In this document: positions 25,056 through 36,626 of the stretch, in pieces | Layout: each line of letters starts with the position of its first letter | Position numbering within the stretch: position 1 is the first letter of the stretch | Source: Heterotrichella gracilis | Taxonomy: Eukaryota; Sar; Xanthophyceae; Tribonematales; Xanthonemataceae | NCBI GenBank assembly: GCA_032358255.1 | Contig: JAULBX010011434.1 | Location: 41,738-105,737, forward strand | DNA: 64,000 nucleotides | Direction of reading: 5' to 3' | Translations under genes and position numbers: made by a program | The notes under the pieces: generated by a model | The model's database searches: none | What the model saw: the letters and a program-made list of their open reading frames with translations, nothing else | What the model was told of the DNA's origin: nothing

Positions 25056-26513
25056 TAGAGCGTGGAGCCGCGCTACTACTGATGCTTGCCGACCAACCTT
25101 GTTGGGATGAGGCATATGAGCTCAACTGTTGTTAGGAGCCCAACGTAGTATTTTTGCTGGAAGGGGAAGAGGGGGTTTGGGGCAGCTGGTTGGTGTCTTG
25201 CCTCACCCAACCAACCTTGCACATAATTCAAGAGTAGCTATTAGTGACGTTGCAGGACTGAAAGACGCTAGGCAAATCCCTTTGTGGACCAACATATGTA
25301 TCCCTATTGTACTTCAACAAATTCCACCAGCTGTATGCATAAGGAGCTGTGCCAGGGCTAGCAGTGAAGCTGTTGTTGTTGTTGCCTTTGTAGGCCCCTG
25401 ACTCGCAGTTGTGCTTCGGCTGTGGCAGCACCCGCTAAAGTCCGCTGAATATTTGCTTTTTTTTCAGTTGGTACGAGTCTGACCCTACCTTGTTGGGTTT
25501 TAGTCTAAGTAGCCTATAGACGACACAGAGCCTAGCCTGTCAACGGCCGCCAATGGTTCTGATCCAGCATTGCCCTCAATTGGGGCTTTTATTGCGCTGG
25601 CTGTTGTGTTCATCTAAGGACAGGGCCTTGCACAGTACGCACAATTCCAAGCCTTCTGTCAAATATTGCTGTACGCCTTGACACATCGGGCTGGAGCACC
25701 AGCACTGGTCCTGTCTGCATACTTTTTGTGAGTTGAGGCACCCAGTAGCTGCACTATGGTATTTGAATTTTGAAAACCTTACAAAAAAGAATGGAATGTA
25801 ACTTGGCCGGTTTGAAGAAGTGTACCTAGCACCAGGCCCACCTCTGCAACTGTTCAGTTTACACTTGGGCAGTGCCCCACTCGGCTACTGGGGGGCACTG
25901 CAAGCACTGCAGTTTCCTTCGATGTTGAGAGGCTTGAACTTCACCGTCTGTATCCTCTTGTGCACCAAATGTAAGGCGGTTGATCAGTACACTCCTTCGC
26001 TACAAGCTGGCCCAGTGCTGTACGCTTGTGCGCACGTGCTGGCGCCGCCACCCCACCAAGCCGTATCAGGTACGCCCGGTTCCGCAAGTCGTGGCGGTTG
26101 CTGCATGACCACAGTGCCCGCCCTGGGTGCAGATTACATTTTCGTGGCGAGGGGCCTCGACAAGGGTGGGGTCGGGCATTGCTGCAAGTTGCGAGGGGCA
26201 CCGACGATTACCTCCCTCGATTTCCAGTGGGAAATGGGGCAAATTGGCCACGTGATACTGAGAAGTGTGCAACAAATGTGAGGGACCTCAATGGCTGAAG
26301 CCCAGTCATTGGCCAGAGGCGTCATCTGCCCTCGCTGAGCTGGCACTCATCGTTTCATGCCAGGCCACTGGATTACACCCACCACAGCCAGGAACTCATC
26401 GCACACAAAAGGCGCTCTTGTTGCTGTCGGCGAAAAGAAGCCCGCTCGCTCGTTCACGGAACCCTAGATCAGAGCTGTCGGTTGCGTGCTCGTGCGATGC
26501 ACAGTTAGCCACG
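25056..26513. other. Intergenic region
   Basis: This lies between the pyruvate kinase stop and the start of the SANT/GATA gene. It is T-rich at first (probable 3' UTR) and has a candidate TGTAA polyadenylation word near 25795. A 153-codon open frame at 25820-26281 shows no domain and no splice structure, so no gene was called. Confidence 0.5.
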
Positions 26514-29500
26514 ATGTCTGTCTCCCACCTGCAGCAACAGCCGGGGGATGGGGCCCATCACTTCTTGGCTGCCCCCGTCCCGGAGAACACTGATGTACGG
26601 CTGGGGATCAGCTACCAGTGCGCAGCCATACCCGAATGCGAGCACAGCAGCCACTTTGACGAAGCAATGGAGGTAGAGGGAGCTGCCAAGCAGTGCGAGG
26701 CCCCCTCATCAGGCACCCCCTTGAGCATGGCAGGCTGCTTCAAGGCGGAGATGGACGCAAATTCAGCTGGAGTCTGGAACCAGCAGGAGAAGGACGCTTT
26801 CACAGTGGCCATGTTCCTGTTTGGCAAGGAGTTCAACGCCATCCAGAAGATCGTGCGCAGCAAGACGGTGCGGAACGGAAAACGCCTAGCCTTGCAGAAC
26901 TGGCTGTTTCGGCGTGTGACCCCAGCGCCCCTCGGAAGGGCAATGGTACTGCCCCGAGCCGTGATGGTGCCGCATTGCCGCGCCTTTGCCGAGTTCAGCC
27001 CTTTGTGAGAGTTTTTGGCACGGTTCAAGTGTGTTTAAAGCATCAGTGCCCACCTTGAACCCTCCCATCGACCCACAGGCACCCCAGGTCGTCAACCATT
27101 ACTACGAGGCGTTCAAGTACACCGATGCACACAAGCTCTGGAGGGAGACCACCTTCCGCAACGGTGAACACGGCAGCTCGATCATCACTGGCAGCCGGCA
27201 GTCCAAGTTCCTTGTGGAAGTGTCCCTAGGTGAGCTGTTTTACGTGGCAGCCATGGGTTTGAACCTTGCACCCTTGCGAGGATCGGTTTCGGGCGCGTAG
27301 CGAGCAGACTCCGACACTATGCCCTTACGGAACACGCACATTGACCGTGTTGATACGGTGGGTGCGACCGCAGAGCGTGCGGTGCGGTCATTTCGATCGC
27401 CCATCAGTGCCTGCTGACTGTGCCATACATTGGTGGGTCGAGCACTTTGCCTCTCGCGTGCACAGGCGCTATAGACCCACCGGTGCACGCACATTGTGGC
27501 GCATTGGCGATAACTAGTAGTATTTGGGCCCCGGCCGTGCTTTCTCGGTGTAGCGTGTCGTCTTTGTTCTCCGAGACCAGCGTCTGGGTACTTGGCCTAT
27601 TGGGACTGGTTCCATCTGCTCCGAGAGGCGATCGGTTCAGCAAGACGCGCCCTTTCCTGGGCCAGCACGTTTCGGTTTCTGTGTTTCAAGCAACTAGACT
27701 CTTGTCTGCTCCACTGTACCAGCACTGACCGGCAACTCGCACGCAGAGGCGAGCCTGTCCTCAGAGGGCGAAGCACGCCTGTGGCAGCTGGGGAGCGAGT
27801 ACAACACTGGGAAGCTGACGCTGGAGCAGGTGGTGGAGGAGATCATCCTGGTGGCAGGCCGTGACGGCGTCGTCAAGGCCCTGCGGTCGTCCATCCCAGA
27901 GCTCAAGGTGGGCAAAGTGGCATTGCGCACTTGCTGTTTTGGCTGGACCAGTGAGGCGCTTCACTAGCCTGCCAACAGCTGCTCAGTGTGTTTTGCTTAC
28001 GCTTACACTTTCAAAGGAGGTTTCTTAAGAGCCAAACTCTAGCCGTATGCCATATCCTTGTGGAGGGGTGGTTCAACCAGCGAGCAACAGCTGCTTACTG
28101 CCTGCCTGCTGTGCAGACGAGTCGCTTCGTCATCACCCCCGCAAGGCTGGCCAAGCTGCTGGACTGCTCCCTGCCTGTGGACCAGCTGTTCTGGGACAGC
28201 ATCTGGCCCCAGCTGTCAGCGCAGGGGTGGACAGCCACCTTTGTGGCGCGCAAGGGCAAGCACCAGTTCTACCCTCCAGCACACAGGTACACACCCGTTT
28301 TGGCCGCTCAGCACGCCAGCTTTGCGCAGTTGGCATTGCAACTCATGACCACAGCACTACCGCTCGAGTACAGGACAAGGAATGCACCTGCATCTGATGA
28401 ATCCCCACCCTTGCAGCGTGCTCATGAGCCCTGACGTGCTGGCGCCTAAACCCTGAACCCTAAACTGTCTGCAGGCTGAGGCCCGAGGTGCTTGCACGCG
28501 TGGCCAACGGTTTTGACACCATCAGGGCAGTATTCGAGTTCCTGCAGAAGAGCCCCTCCCTGCTGCCCCCGCTGCCCCGCCCCGAGAGCGCCAACCGCGC
28601 CGACAGCGCCAAGCGCTTCTTCAGCATGGACGCCATCAAGCTGGGCATGGCAAAGATTGCCACCCACAGGCCGGTCCCCGTCACCAAGCCGACCACGCCC
28701 CGGCTGGAGGACACCCTGCGCGCCGCCAGCAGCTCCCTGCCCAAGCCGGCCGCGCCGGCGAAGACCTGCGCCAACTGCTGCACCAGCCAGACCCCGCTGT
28801 GGCGCAAGGACGCCGCCACCGGCAACGTGATGTGCAACGCCTGCGGCATCTACTACAAGAACCACGGCAAGCACCGCCCCGTGGAGCTGATCGACGGTAT
28901 GGCCAGCATGCGGACGGCGCCTGTGCGCCCTGATGCGCTCGCCTCCGAGTACACAGATGTTATCATGGAGGATGGAATGGGCAGCGGCGAGCTCAAGAAG
29001 CGCGCAGCAGTGGGCCAGGTCAGTGCGGAGGATTGCTCTACTGATGGCAGCGCGCTGTATGAGGAGGAGGAGGAGGATGAGCTGCCCACGCGCAGGTCCA
29101 AGCGGGTGTGCCGCCGCCGCGACTGGCGCACTGAGAACGGCGTGTGGATGGCCTCTGCGCACCACGACGCCAGCGATGGTACGCGCCTGACCGGGCTGCG
29201 CATGGTGCACACACTGTTACACAGCTTAGATCTCAGCCTGACTTGTGCCATGATATAGTACTATGCACGCTCCTGGTGGGAAGCATCTACCAGTATTGGC
29301 CACATGCCATACACTCCTGTCCTTAAATTCAATGCTGCAATACTACTGCAAATGCTGTCATGTATAGAAGTGCCACTTCAAACCTGCACATTGCGCCTGG
29401 CTGAGCTGCCGCTGTGTGCCCTGCAGACGACTCGGACCTGTCCGACTCGTTTGAGTACGACACCGAGGAGGCACGTGAGGCGCTCATCCTGCGCCTGCTC

Positions 29501-31197
29501 AACAACAGCTCGGCGGTGGATGAGGGGGCGTGCGTGTCGGTGCTGGCCAGCCTCAAGGAGAGCTCCTCGCAGGAGGACGTGGATGGGGGCGATGACGACA
29601 GCCACCAGGGCGCAAGGTAAGCTTCTGGGGATGAGTCACTGTCATGAAATGTTGGGTTGGGGGTTGAGGGCACCAAAACCCTAGACCCTATGTTTTACAG
29701 CAATATCATTCTGTTCTGCTTACTAATTATAGTCTTTTAGATTGAAACACCGACTTTTGCCACTTAATAGTTGATTTGCAACAAAATGCATGCAGCACAT
29801 TTTGCAATGGCAATCATGCCACTGGCATGGATCGCATGCGCCAACCTGACGCCCCTTCATGCCCTGTGCAGGTCTGCCTCGCCCCGCCTGAAGCACGCCA
29901 CCTCCCTGGGGCGCTCCTCCCTGTCGGGCATGAAGCGCCAGGCAAGCATGCTCAGCGGGAGCAAGGCGCCTGCTGCCGCCTCGAGGCCGGCGGTGCCCCG
30001 CACCCAGCCCCGCCAGGAGGGCAAGCCCGAGACGCTGTGCGCCAACTGCGCCACCACCTCCACGCCGCTGTGGCGCAAGGACAAGGCTACGGGGCACAAC
30101 CTGTGCAACGCCTGCGGCATCTACCTCAAGACGCATGGCAAGCCGCGCCCCCTCAATGGCTTCCACAACAGCCCCGGCAAGGTCCCGCCCCGCCCTCTCA
30201 AGCCAGCAGGCGCCGCCGCAGCCCTTGGGCCTGCCCCCGCACTGGTGGCGGGTGGCCTGCAGAGGCAGAGCAGCCGCCAGCTGGCAACCTCATCGTCCCT
30301 GCGCTCCCCTGGTGGCCCGCAGCCCATGCAGAGCAGCGATACTGATGAGGGCACCTACACCAAGGCGTCCATGGCGGACACCTACCAGGTGGGAACTGAA
30401 TCAGGGGAGGGCTGCAGAGGGTCTTGGTGCCGCACCTTGTGCAGTGGTTGGGCAGGGTTGTAGTCATGTTAAAGATGAAGATTGCGCACGGAATGCTGTG
30501 AGTGGTTGGCTGTATATTCATGTCATAAATTTATTAAATTTTGTATATATTTGTTGTAGTAAGGGTTGTTGCGTAGCGCAGCTGCTGGAGTCTGGGGGCC
30601 TCAACTGATGGCTTGCATTTTTCCCTTGCAGGCTGGCGAAACCATGTCCAATGCTGACACAAAGCCCACAGGCGAGTCTGCTGTGACGGGCAAGGATGCG
30701 CTGACACCAACCACTGCCCAGGTAGGCATTTCTACCGGCCACGCACATGCACATGTTGGGTGAAGAGGCTCTGCTGGACATCTGGATGTGCGGAAGCAGT
30801 GCTTGGGCTGCAGACTTTGTTTTCGTCTTGCTTTGTACCAGAAAGCGCACCCGCTTGAATGTGCATGCCTGTTGTATGTGCTGACCCCCGCCCTGTCATG
30901 GCGCAGGCGCCCCACGCACCGGCGTTTGGCTTGGCCAGTGACAGGCAGCAGCTGCCCATGTTTGCCCCCATCCTCAACCCGGAGCAGTTCCTGCTGGCCA
31001 TGCGCACCAACCCAGCGCTGGCGCGGGCGGCCCAGGCGGCAGCCGCAGCCTCGCATGCGTCCTTTGGCATGCAGCCGGGCACCTCCGCCACTTCGGCCAA
31101 CATGTTCTGGCGGGACGCACAGGGAGCTCCCAGCCTGCTGGTCATTAACCCTGCATTGGGCAAGGTAGGCGCTGCAGGCCCGAGGGCCCTGGCGTGA
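26514..31197 (+). CDS. SANT protein with two GATA zinc fingers
   Basis: Nine exons, 26514-26867, 27079-27229, 27747-27907, 28117-28286, 28475-29178, 29427-29616, 29872-30388, 30632-30721 and 30907-31197, give about 875 residues with consistent phases. A SANT domain spans about residues 86-130 ('[20 protein letters not shown]' then '[11 protein letters not shown]' and 'VVNHYYEAF'). A second conserved-looking block, at about 223-279, ends in '[11 protein letters not shown]'. Finger 1 is C-X2-C-X18-C-X2-C at about 377-402 with 'TPLWRKD'. Finger 2 has the same spacing at about 633-658. Acidic and Arg-rich stretches lie between them. SANT binds histone tails or bridges deacetylases, and GATA fingers bind DNA, so a nuclear transcription or chromatin role is inferred. 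The 3' end is uncertain: a gtaggc donor at 31165 could replace the last codons. Confidence 0.88.
28445..28465 (-). repeat. Interstitial telomere-like repeat
   Basis: Three CCCTAAA-type units, one degenerate, lie just before the acceptor of exon 5 of the SANT/GATA gene and form part of its polypyrimidine tract. Confidence 0.7.
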
Positions 31198-34100
31198 GAT
31201 GGTAGGCATGCAAGGCAGGTGCCAGCAGTTGCTCATATGGGGCTGGCCAGCGTAGCCGCGCAGCTGCGTCTGTGACAGGCATGGGTGGAGCCCAGCCGCC
31301 GTCAATTGTATTCAGAGTATTTATTTCCTGACGGAATTCATCTTTTGTGGAGTTGAGGAGCTTTTTTAATTATAGGATATAGCCCATTCAGTTTGCATGA
31401 GCAGGCAGCCCTATCCCTGGCAGGTAACCTTGCTCTAGCAATGCAAGCAAGTAAATTTTAGCGCCACATGTACATCTACAGCCATAGGCTATCGCACCAC
31501 ATCCGTCTGGCACATGGCTTGTTGGCGCATGCAAGTGATAGCCTGCAGGGTATGCTTGCAAGGCAAGACGTACATTGCTTGTTTTTTCCAACTACTACCA
31601 GATTGAGCACAATTCCTGTGCTATGTTAGCCAGAGTTTTCCTAGCTGCCAGGCCATTAATCTGGAAGTTTGAAAACATGGGTTTTATCATGGAAACGAGT
31701 ACGCCTGGAATTCATAGGAACACAGCACATTCCATTATGCATGCTGTGCAGGATTTTCCCTCTGCCGAGGTTGTTCATTAGTACCGCAGCCTGTTGGAGA
31801 CCTCAGTTTCTGCAGGTTGCAGCTATGGCAGGCATAATTTAGGGTTTTCCCTGACATTCATTTCCGCCCAGAAAATCCGTTTACTGATTGTTTGCTAGCA
31901 CGCTATAGCTCGCTTGTACCGTGCCTTTAGAGCGCCACACCCCATGAGGGAGTTGATTTTGCGATTTTTCCAGTACAATACGTTGAGCTGCTGTTCCAGA
32001 GTGTATAGGAAAACAGCGCCGTCTCTGTGCTTATATTTCAGATACCATTCAAGGCGGACGATCCTTTGTCTGGGCGCTGCCCGTTTTTCACAGTTGGTTT
32101 CCTGTGCCTGCGTTGAACATATCGACCTTTTGCAGCAACACGAGTGGTGTGCGGCGCAATTAGCTCAGTTTTGCATTCGTGCTGTGCTCTCAAGTACCAG
32201 TGTGCCCCTACCACCAGCTTACTAAATAGTAGGAATTTTCCGCTGGAAATGGGATGTCCATTGGCTTGTTGTTCACGGAGTTGCAATCGGTCATATTTTT
32301 TGGATTTTATGCAACCCGCATGCAAGGTCTCTCCTTAGTGTTTGGATGGATCTTGGCTGCAGTTCCAACGACATGGATCAGCTCCAATATCCTGAACAAT
32401 GCAATTCAGTCATTCTTTCCAACTGCCATCAATTATTCACCCATGTTGGCGCAGCAGTCTTGCAAAGTGGGCCTATGTACTTTTCCCCAAAGGTTTTCAA
32501 ACATACCTGCCAGTCATAGAGCAAAGTTTACTGTATTGATTGACGCTGTGCTATGTCTTTATGCTTGCTGCTGTGCCCATTTGTGTATGAGTTGAAGGAG
32601 TATTAGTGCATTTTTTCTTTGTTGGAAACCTGCGTTTCCAAGGGGTTTTGGTGCTTGCTATGCCCACCATAGGCAGGGAGTGCTCGACCGACAGGCTCTG
32701 AAAGGTTTATTCCTAGGGCTTGCCAGAGTTTACTGCTGTCTTCAAGGTTTTCGGAAAGTTTTTTTGCGGTTGGCCCGTGCGTTTTTAACGAGCACGAGCA
32801 ACACGTTGTCTGCATTTCCAGCTTGCGGCTGTAGCATGGTTCATTGATATCATATGGCCCTGTTTGGCCACTGTGGGTTGTTAGCCGTCATGGCACCGTG
32901 CCGTGAACAGCAGTAGTCGTCTTTTTGAGGTGGTGGCCTGTAGCCATAACGCTTCTAGGAAGTTGAGGGACCCATTGTGTTTTCGTAGCTATATATGTAT
33001 GTATATAGAAAGTCCCGCTACTCTGCCACTATTATGGACTGATGTAATAACAGTTATTTACAGTCATATTCTGTGCCATACCGTGTAATACTCCATATGC
33101 ATCGCAATGGTGTCAAAAAGTATCAATTTGCGTGAACGTGAAAGTAGCTGCAGCGCTGATTTATGCCACTTGATAATTAACGCAACTTGCTTGAAGCTAG
33201 AAGGCTCACTCCAGGGTACGTGGCTACATCACTTAGTACAATACACTGCGATTGTAGTAAAATTGAACTACATCCGCATAAGAGTACTAGCTACACTTAG
33301 ATAGCAGTACATACGGCTCTGAGGGCTTGGAGTACAGGAACTTGGCAAGTGCAATGCAATGCATCACATGACATCTTGTAAATGCCCCCCTAACTCCATC
33401 TCTGTGCGTCCCCTTCTTTCTTTTCACATGTCAACAGACAACATCTCCATTTACAAACAAACAAACAAAAGGCGTTCCAAGCCGTCATCGGCTTATTGCC
33501 CTGACGGCAATATCTCCATCTACTGCTGTGTACACATGACATCGTCTACATCAGGCCGACGTTGTGCACAAGGACGCCAAGCCTTGGAGCTGGAACAGAC
33601 TCTGAGTCCAACACTCAGTGGTGTAAAAAGGCTTTGCAGACCTCCCACCAAAGCTACTGTCCATTGAAGACTGTACTGCAGCATGCATTGCAGCACCAAC
33701 TGGACAGCATCCACCCTTTCCAGACTCCATCCATTCCAGCATTAGCTTGTAAGCTGTGACGTTGCTATCCCCTCATCTCGACATGTGTCTGTCCAAACAG
33801 TGAACTGGCTAGGTGATCAACGATTCAGTTTCCAAGTCGAGGGTGCCCTCGTTCCTGCCTCTGTTCTCGTAACCTGCACCAATTCAGTGGAAACAGTTAT
33901 TAGCAATCCCACATGGACGAGGAACATTGCGCTGTATATGTATGCGCATCCGCTAATGGGTGCAGTGACAGTGTGAGGGTACGGCACTGCGAACTGGTCT
34001 TATCGGTCTGCACTGCCAGGTCCAAGCCATGGCGCTGGAAATAAGGCGAAGCTTACCCACGAGGTGCAGCGCATCATGAAAACCAGCTGTGCTCTACAAA

Positions 34101-34461
34101 TGAGTGCACACAATATGATGCCGCAGTTTTCCAGTCCATCCCAGGACTTGCTGATGCACATGATGGTGCACAATGATGCTTGTAGCGCATGGCCTGATGC
34201 TGGCAGGCTCCCCGGTGCATGTTGTGAACAGGGACACCATACTGTGATCCAGAAAACAACACTAAAATCTAAAATATTTAAATAGGTGATGGCTGCAATT
34301 GCAGAGAGACATATGGAGTCCAATGACACCAAGCTGCACAACATGTACATGCCTGATAATAGACCAACGCCCCTTGCAATGTGACCACGGCAGGGTGAAT
34401 TCACCATGATGACATATTCTGCAGTTGGCCAGTGCACTGCACAGGCCCCGGAGCCACCCAC
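31198..34461. other. Long gene-poor stretch
   Basis: No supported gene is seen in about 3.2 kb. The first part is probably 3' UTR of the SANT/GATA gene. The middle is T-rich with only short frames. A dispersed repeat lies at 33453-33501. The right end, about 34000-34461, probably contains the unresolved last exon or 3' UTR of the minus-strand membrane protein gene. Confidence 0.5.
33453..33501 (+). repeat. Dispersed short repeat copy with small hairpin
   Basis: This is the second copy of the element at 23683-23731, with an acaaacaaacaaac run followed by a near-identical 'catcggcttattgcc' block. It lies in the gene-poor stretch. Confidence 0.6.
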
Positions 34462-35714
34462 CTGAATAGGTAAACCACCAGTATGCGGGAATGCTCCAGC
34501 CGATGGTATTGAACACAAACACAAACAGCGGCATCAGCGCGCCCAGCTGGATCCCGCCTATTCCCAGCGGGGTTGTCAAGGGGAACACCAGGAAGATTTG
34601 GACCAAGGAGGGCAGGCAACCTGCGAGTGAATGTGGGGTGGTCTCAATCAGCATGGGTTGTTTGTTGCCTACATACCTTCCCGCCATATGGCGCAATTAG
34701 CAGCCTGCGTTGGAGCGGTGGCGTCATGTCCTAACACCGTTTCTTATGTTTTTGTTATACGGCCTTTCTTACATATTTGTTTCAGTGGTGAGGTTCTGAA
34801 CCCCAAACATCCAACAACAAGCATCCAATTGCCTGCATTCCCATCATTTAGTGCTCCCTTCAAGTCGTGTGGATGCTTCGCCGCGCGAGTTGTGAAGGAG
34901 CCTTAGCAACGCACATGGGAAAATGACGCTGCCTGAACAAAACAATCTGCCGTCCCCCTTGCCGGTCGGCGCAGAAAGCCACACCCTTACCGTATATTAC
35001 TGCACGAGCCGCCCAGCTCTTGACAGCTTTTCTAAGTGGCGATACAAACACAAGCCCCCACAAACCTGCGGCAGGGCAGGTGTAGGTGGGGTGTCAAGCA
35101 GTGGGGGTATGTGAGGCATGGGAGTGGCGGGGCCCTACTGAACCAATTAGTTGACCTTGGGGGAGAGCTAGGTTGCAATACCAACTGCAAAACAAAAGTA
35201 CAAGTTCAAAGGCAGGTTGCTGCGGTGAAGGACAGAAACCCACTGGCCACACAGTGAACACCCTTACCTCCCCAGAACGTCTTTTGGTACAAATCGGCCT
35301 GCATATATACCAGAAAAATACATTCACCATTAAACGTGAGGGTGCAGCCTTATCAAAGATTGTTTCAGCTTAGGACCAGGTGATAGTGGGCATACTCGGG
35401 CACACATATGCATGCATTATCATGCATGCATATGCCACAAGGCGCCAGCGACAACTCTCAATGTGTTACCTTGGCAAAACCGACACTCAGATCGACGCCC
35501 AACAACGAAAGTACGTGGAGTTTGCAGAACACTGGCGCAATGAGGAAGTTGACCACACCTCCAATTGCACCAGCTGCAGGCCATGACATACGGTGTGAGC
35601 ATATAGTAGCAAACCTGGTGGGAACAAAACTCGCTAACAAAACAGAGGGTTACCAGTAAGAGCGCAAGATAGTATGACGAGGTGCAACTGAAGCACTTTG
35701 TTGACGTTGGCCAT
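34462..35714 (-). CDS. Small multi-pass membrane protein, 3' end unresolved
   Basis: Exons 35654-35714, 35470-35573, 35268-35298 and 34462-34620 are phase-consistent and encode about 118 residues. A final exon lies somewhere below 34462, where several acceptors are possible and I could not choose one. The protein starts with a hydrophobic segment, then 'AGAIGGVVNFLIAPVF', a polar loop with 'DLYQKTFWGG', and two more hydrophobic segments including 'LPSLVQIFLVFPL' and 'GALMPLFVFVFNTIGW'. The combination 'PSLVQ...FP' plus 'GxxLGALxPLFVxxFNxxW' recalls small bacterial membrane proteins of unknown function, but this is from memory and could be chance. The hAT-type element lies about 280 bases upstream of its start codon. 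Confidence 0.5.
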
Positions 35715-35989
35715 TCTGTTCCCCAGATGTTGTGTACCAGGCTAGGCGCTCTTCAACAACGAAGTAGACCTAAACAGTTTCTTTCGCGCACATACGATGG
35801 AGGCGATTTTGCGTGCGTGAGGGTTGTACAGTGTGGGTTGAAACTGCAAGCTGCAAAACGCTCCTTGCGATGTGTGTGTGTGGCTTGGGTGATATCGGTG
35901 CTTGTGGGTGCACAGTAAAGTTGGACTTGCCACAAGCACAAAGGAACACTCAGTGCTGAGCAGGGTTGCATATCGATTACAGCAAGAAG

Positions 35990-35997
35990 CTCGTCGT
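35990..35997. repeat. Target site duplication, left copy
   Basis: The 8-mer ctcgtcgt abuts the left terminal inverted repeat of the element. An identical 8-mer abuts the right end at 36309-36316. Confidence 0.9.
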
Positions 35998-36308
35998 CAG
36001 GGTGCAGGGCGCGGACATTTTGAGGGGGGCGGGGGGGTGCCCCCCTGGGGGCGCGGGGCGCAATAGGGGCGCGGGATAATGCCATTTAATTTAATTCAAA
36101 TCACTTTAATTACCATAAATTACGTAATCAACCATTATTTTAATGGTTTTGTAAAAGTAAACCATTAAAATAATGCTTTTAATACGATTTATTTAAAAAT
36201 AAAAATCATTTTAATTAATTTCGCGCCCCAGTTTTTAGGGCCTGCCGGGCGCACCGCCCCGCGCCCCGCGCCCCGCGCCCGGTTTCCGCGCCCGCGCCCT
36301 GCACCCTG
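35998..36308. mobile_element. hAT-type MITE (non-autonomous DNA element)
   Basis: The element is 311 bp. Its left end at 35998-36014 reads cagggtgcagggcgcgg, and 36292-36308 is the exact reverse complement, giving perfect 17-bp terminal inverted repeats. Both ends are flanked by the identical 8-mer ctcgtcgt. Eight-base duplications and ends beginning CAGGG are the signature of hAT elements. Subterminal regions are extremely GC-rich with repeated ggggcgcgg/cgcgcccc words. The core is very AT-rich and contains a perfect 17-bp inverted repeat (36133-36149 and 36159-36175). No open frame of any size is present, so it depends on a transposase encoded elsewhere. The intact ends and perfect duplication suggest recent insertion. 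Confidence 0.92.
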
Positions 36309-36316
36309 CTCGTCGT
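36309..36316. repeat. Target site duplication, right copy
   Basis: The 8-mer ctcgtcgt immediately follows the right terminal inverted repeat and is identical to 35990-35997. Confidence 0.9.
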
Positions 36317-36626
36317 GAAAGCAGTTTTGTAGCCTGTGACACTAGTTGCAAAGCGACTCGCGGGAAGCACTCATTTCTGAGAACCCTAACTTGGGGTTTG
36401 ACACTGCACCCACAAGCAGGCAGGTGGTTACATGCAATAGCTGCAGGGGAAGTATTGAACCGTGAACAGACAACACGTTTCAGGTTTTTCTTGGAAATCA
36501 GTTTGAAAATTGGCTATCAAGGATTTGGATCCATTTACACTCTGGATTTCAGCTGCCAAAACCAGTTGGCCAAATCAGTCTACAATCCTCATCTCAGACT
36601 GGGGCCGCCCAAGGAACTGCCCAAAT

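Larger units (their letters stand above)
35715..36626. other. Intergenic region containing a hAT-type element
   Basis: This lies between the start of the small membrane protein and the 3' end of the next minus-strand gene. Its main content is the inverted-repeat element at 35998-36308. Nothing else is recognised. Confidence 0.6.

Noticed and set aside
25820-26281. 153-codon plus-strand frame upstream of the SANT/GATA gene
   Set aside because: No domain and overlapping equally long frames on the other strand; probably 5' flank.
33460-33480. (acaa)n microsatellite as a stand-alone repeat
   Set aside because: It is only a few units and forms part of the dispersed element also present at 23683-23731.
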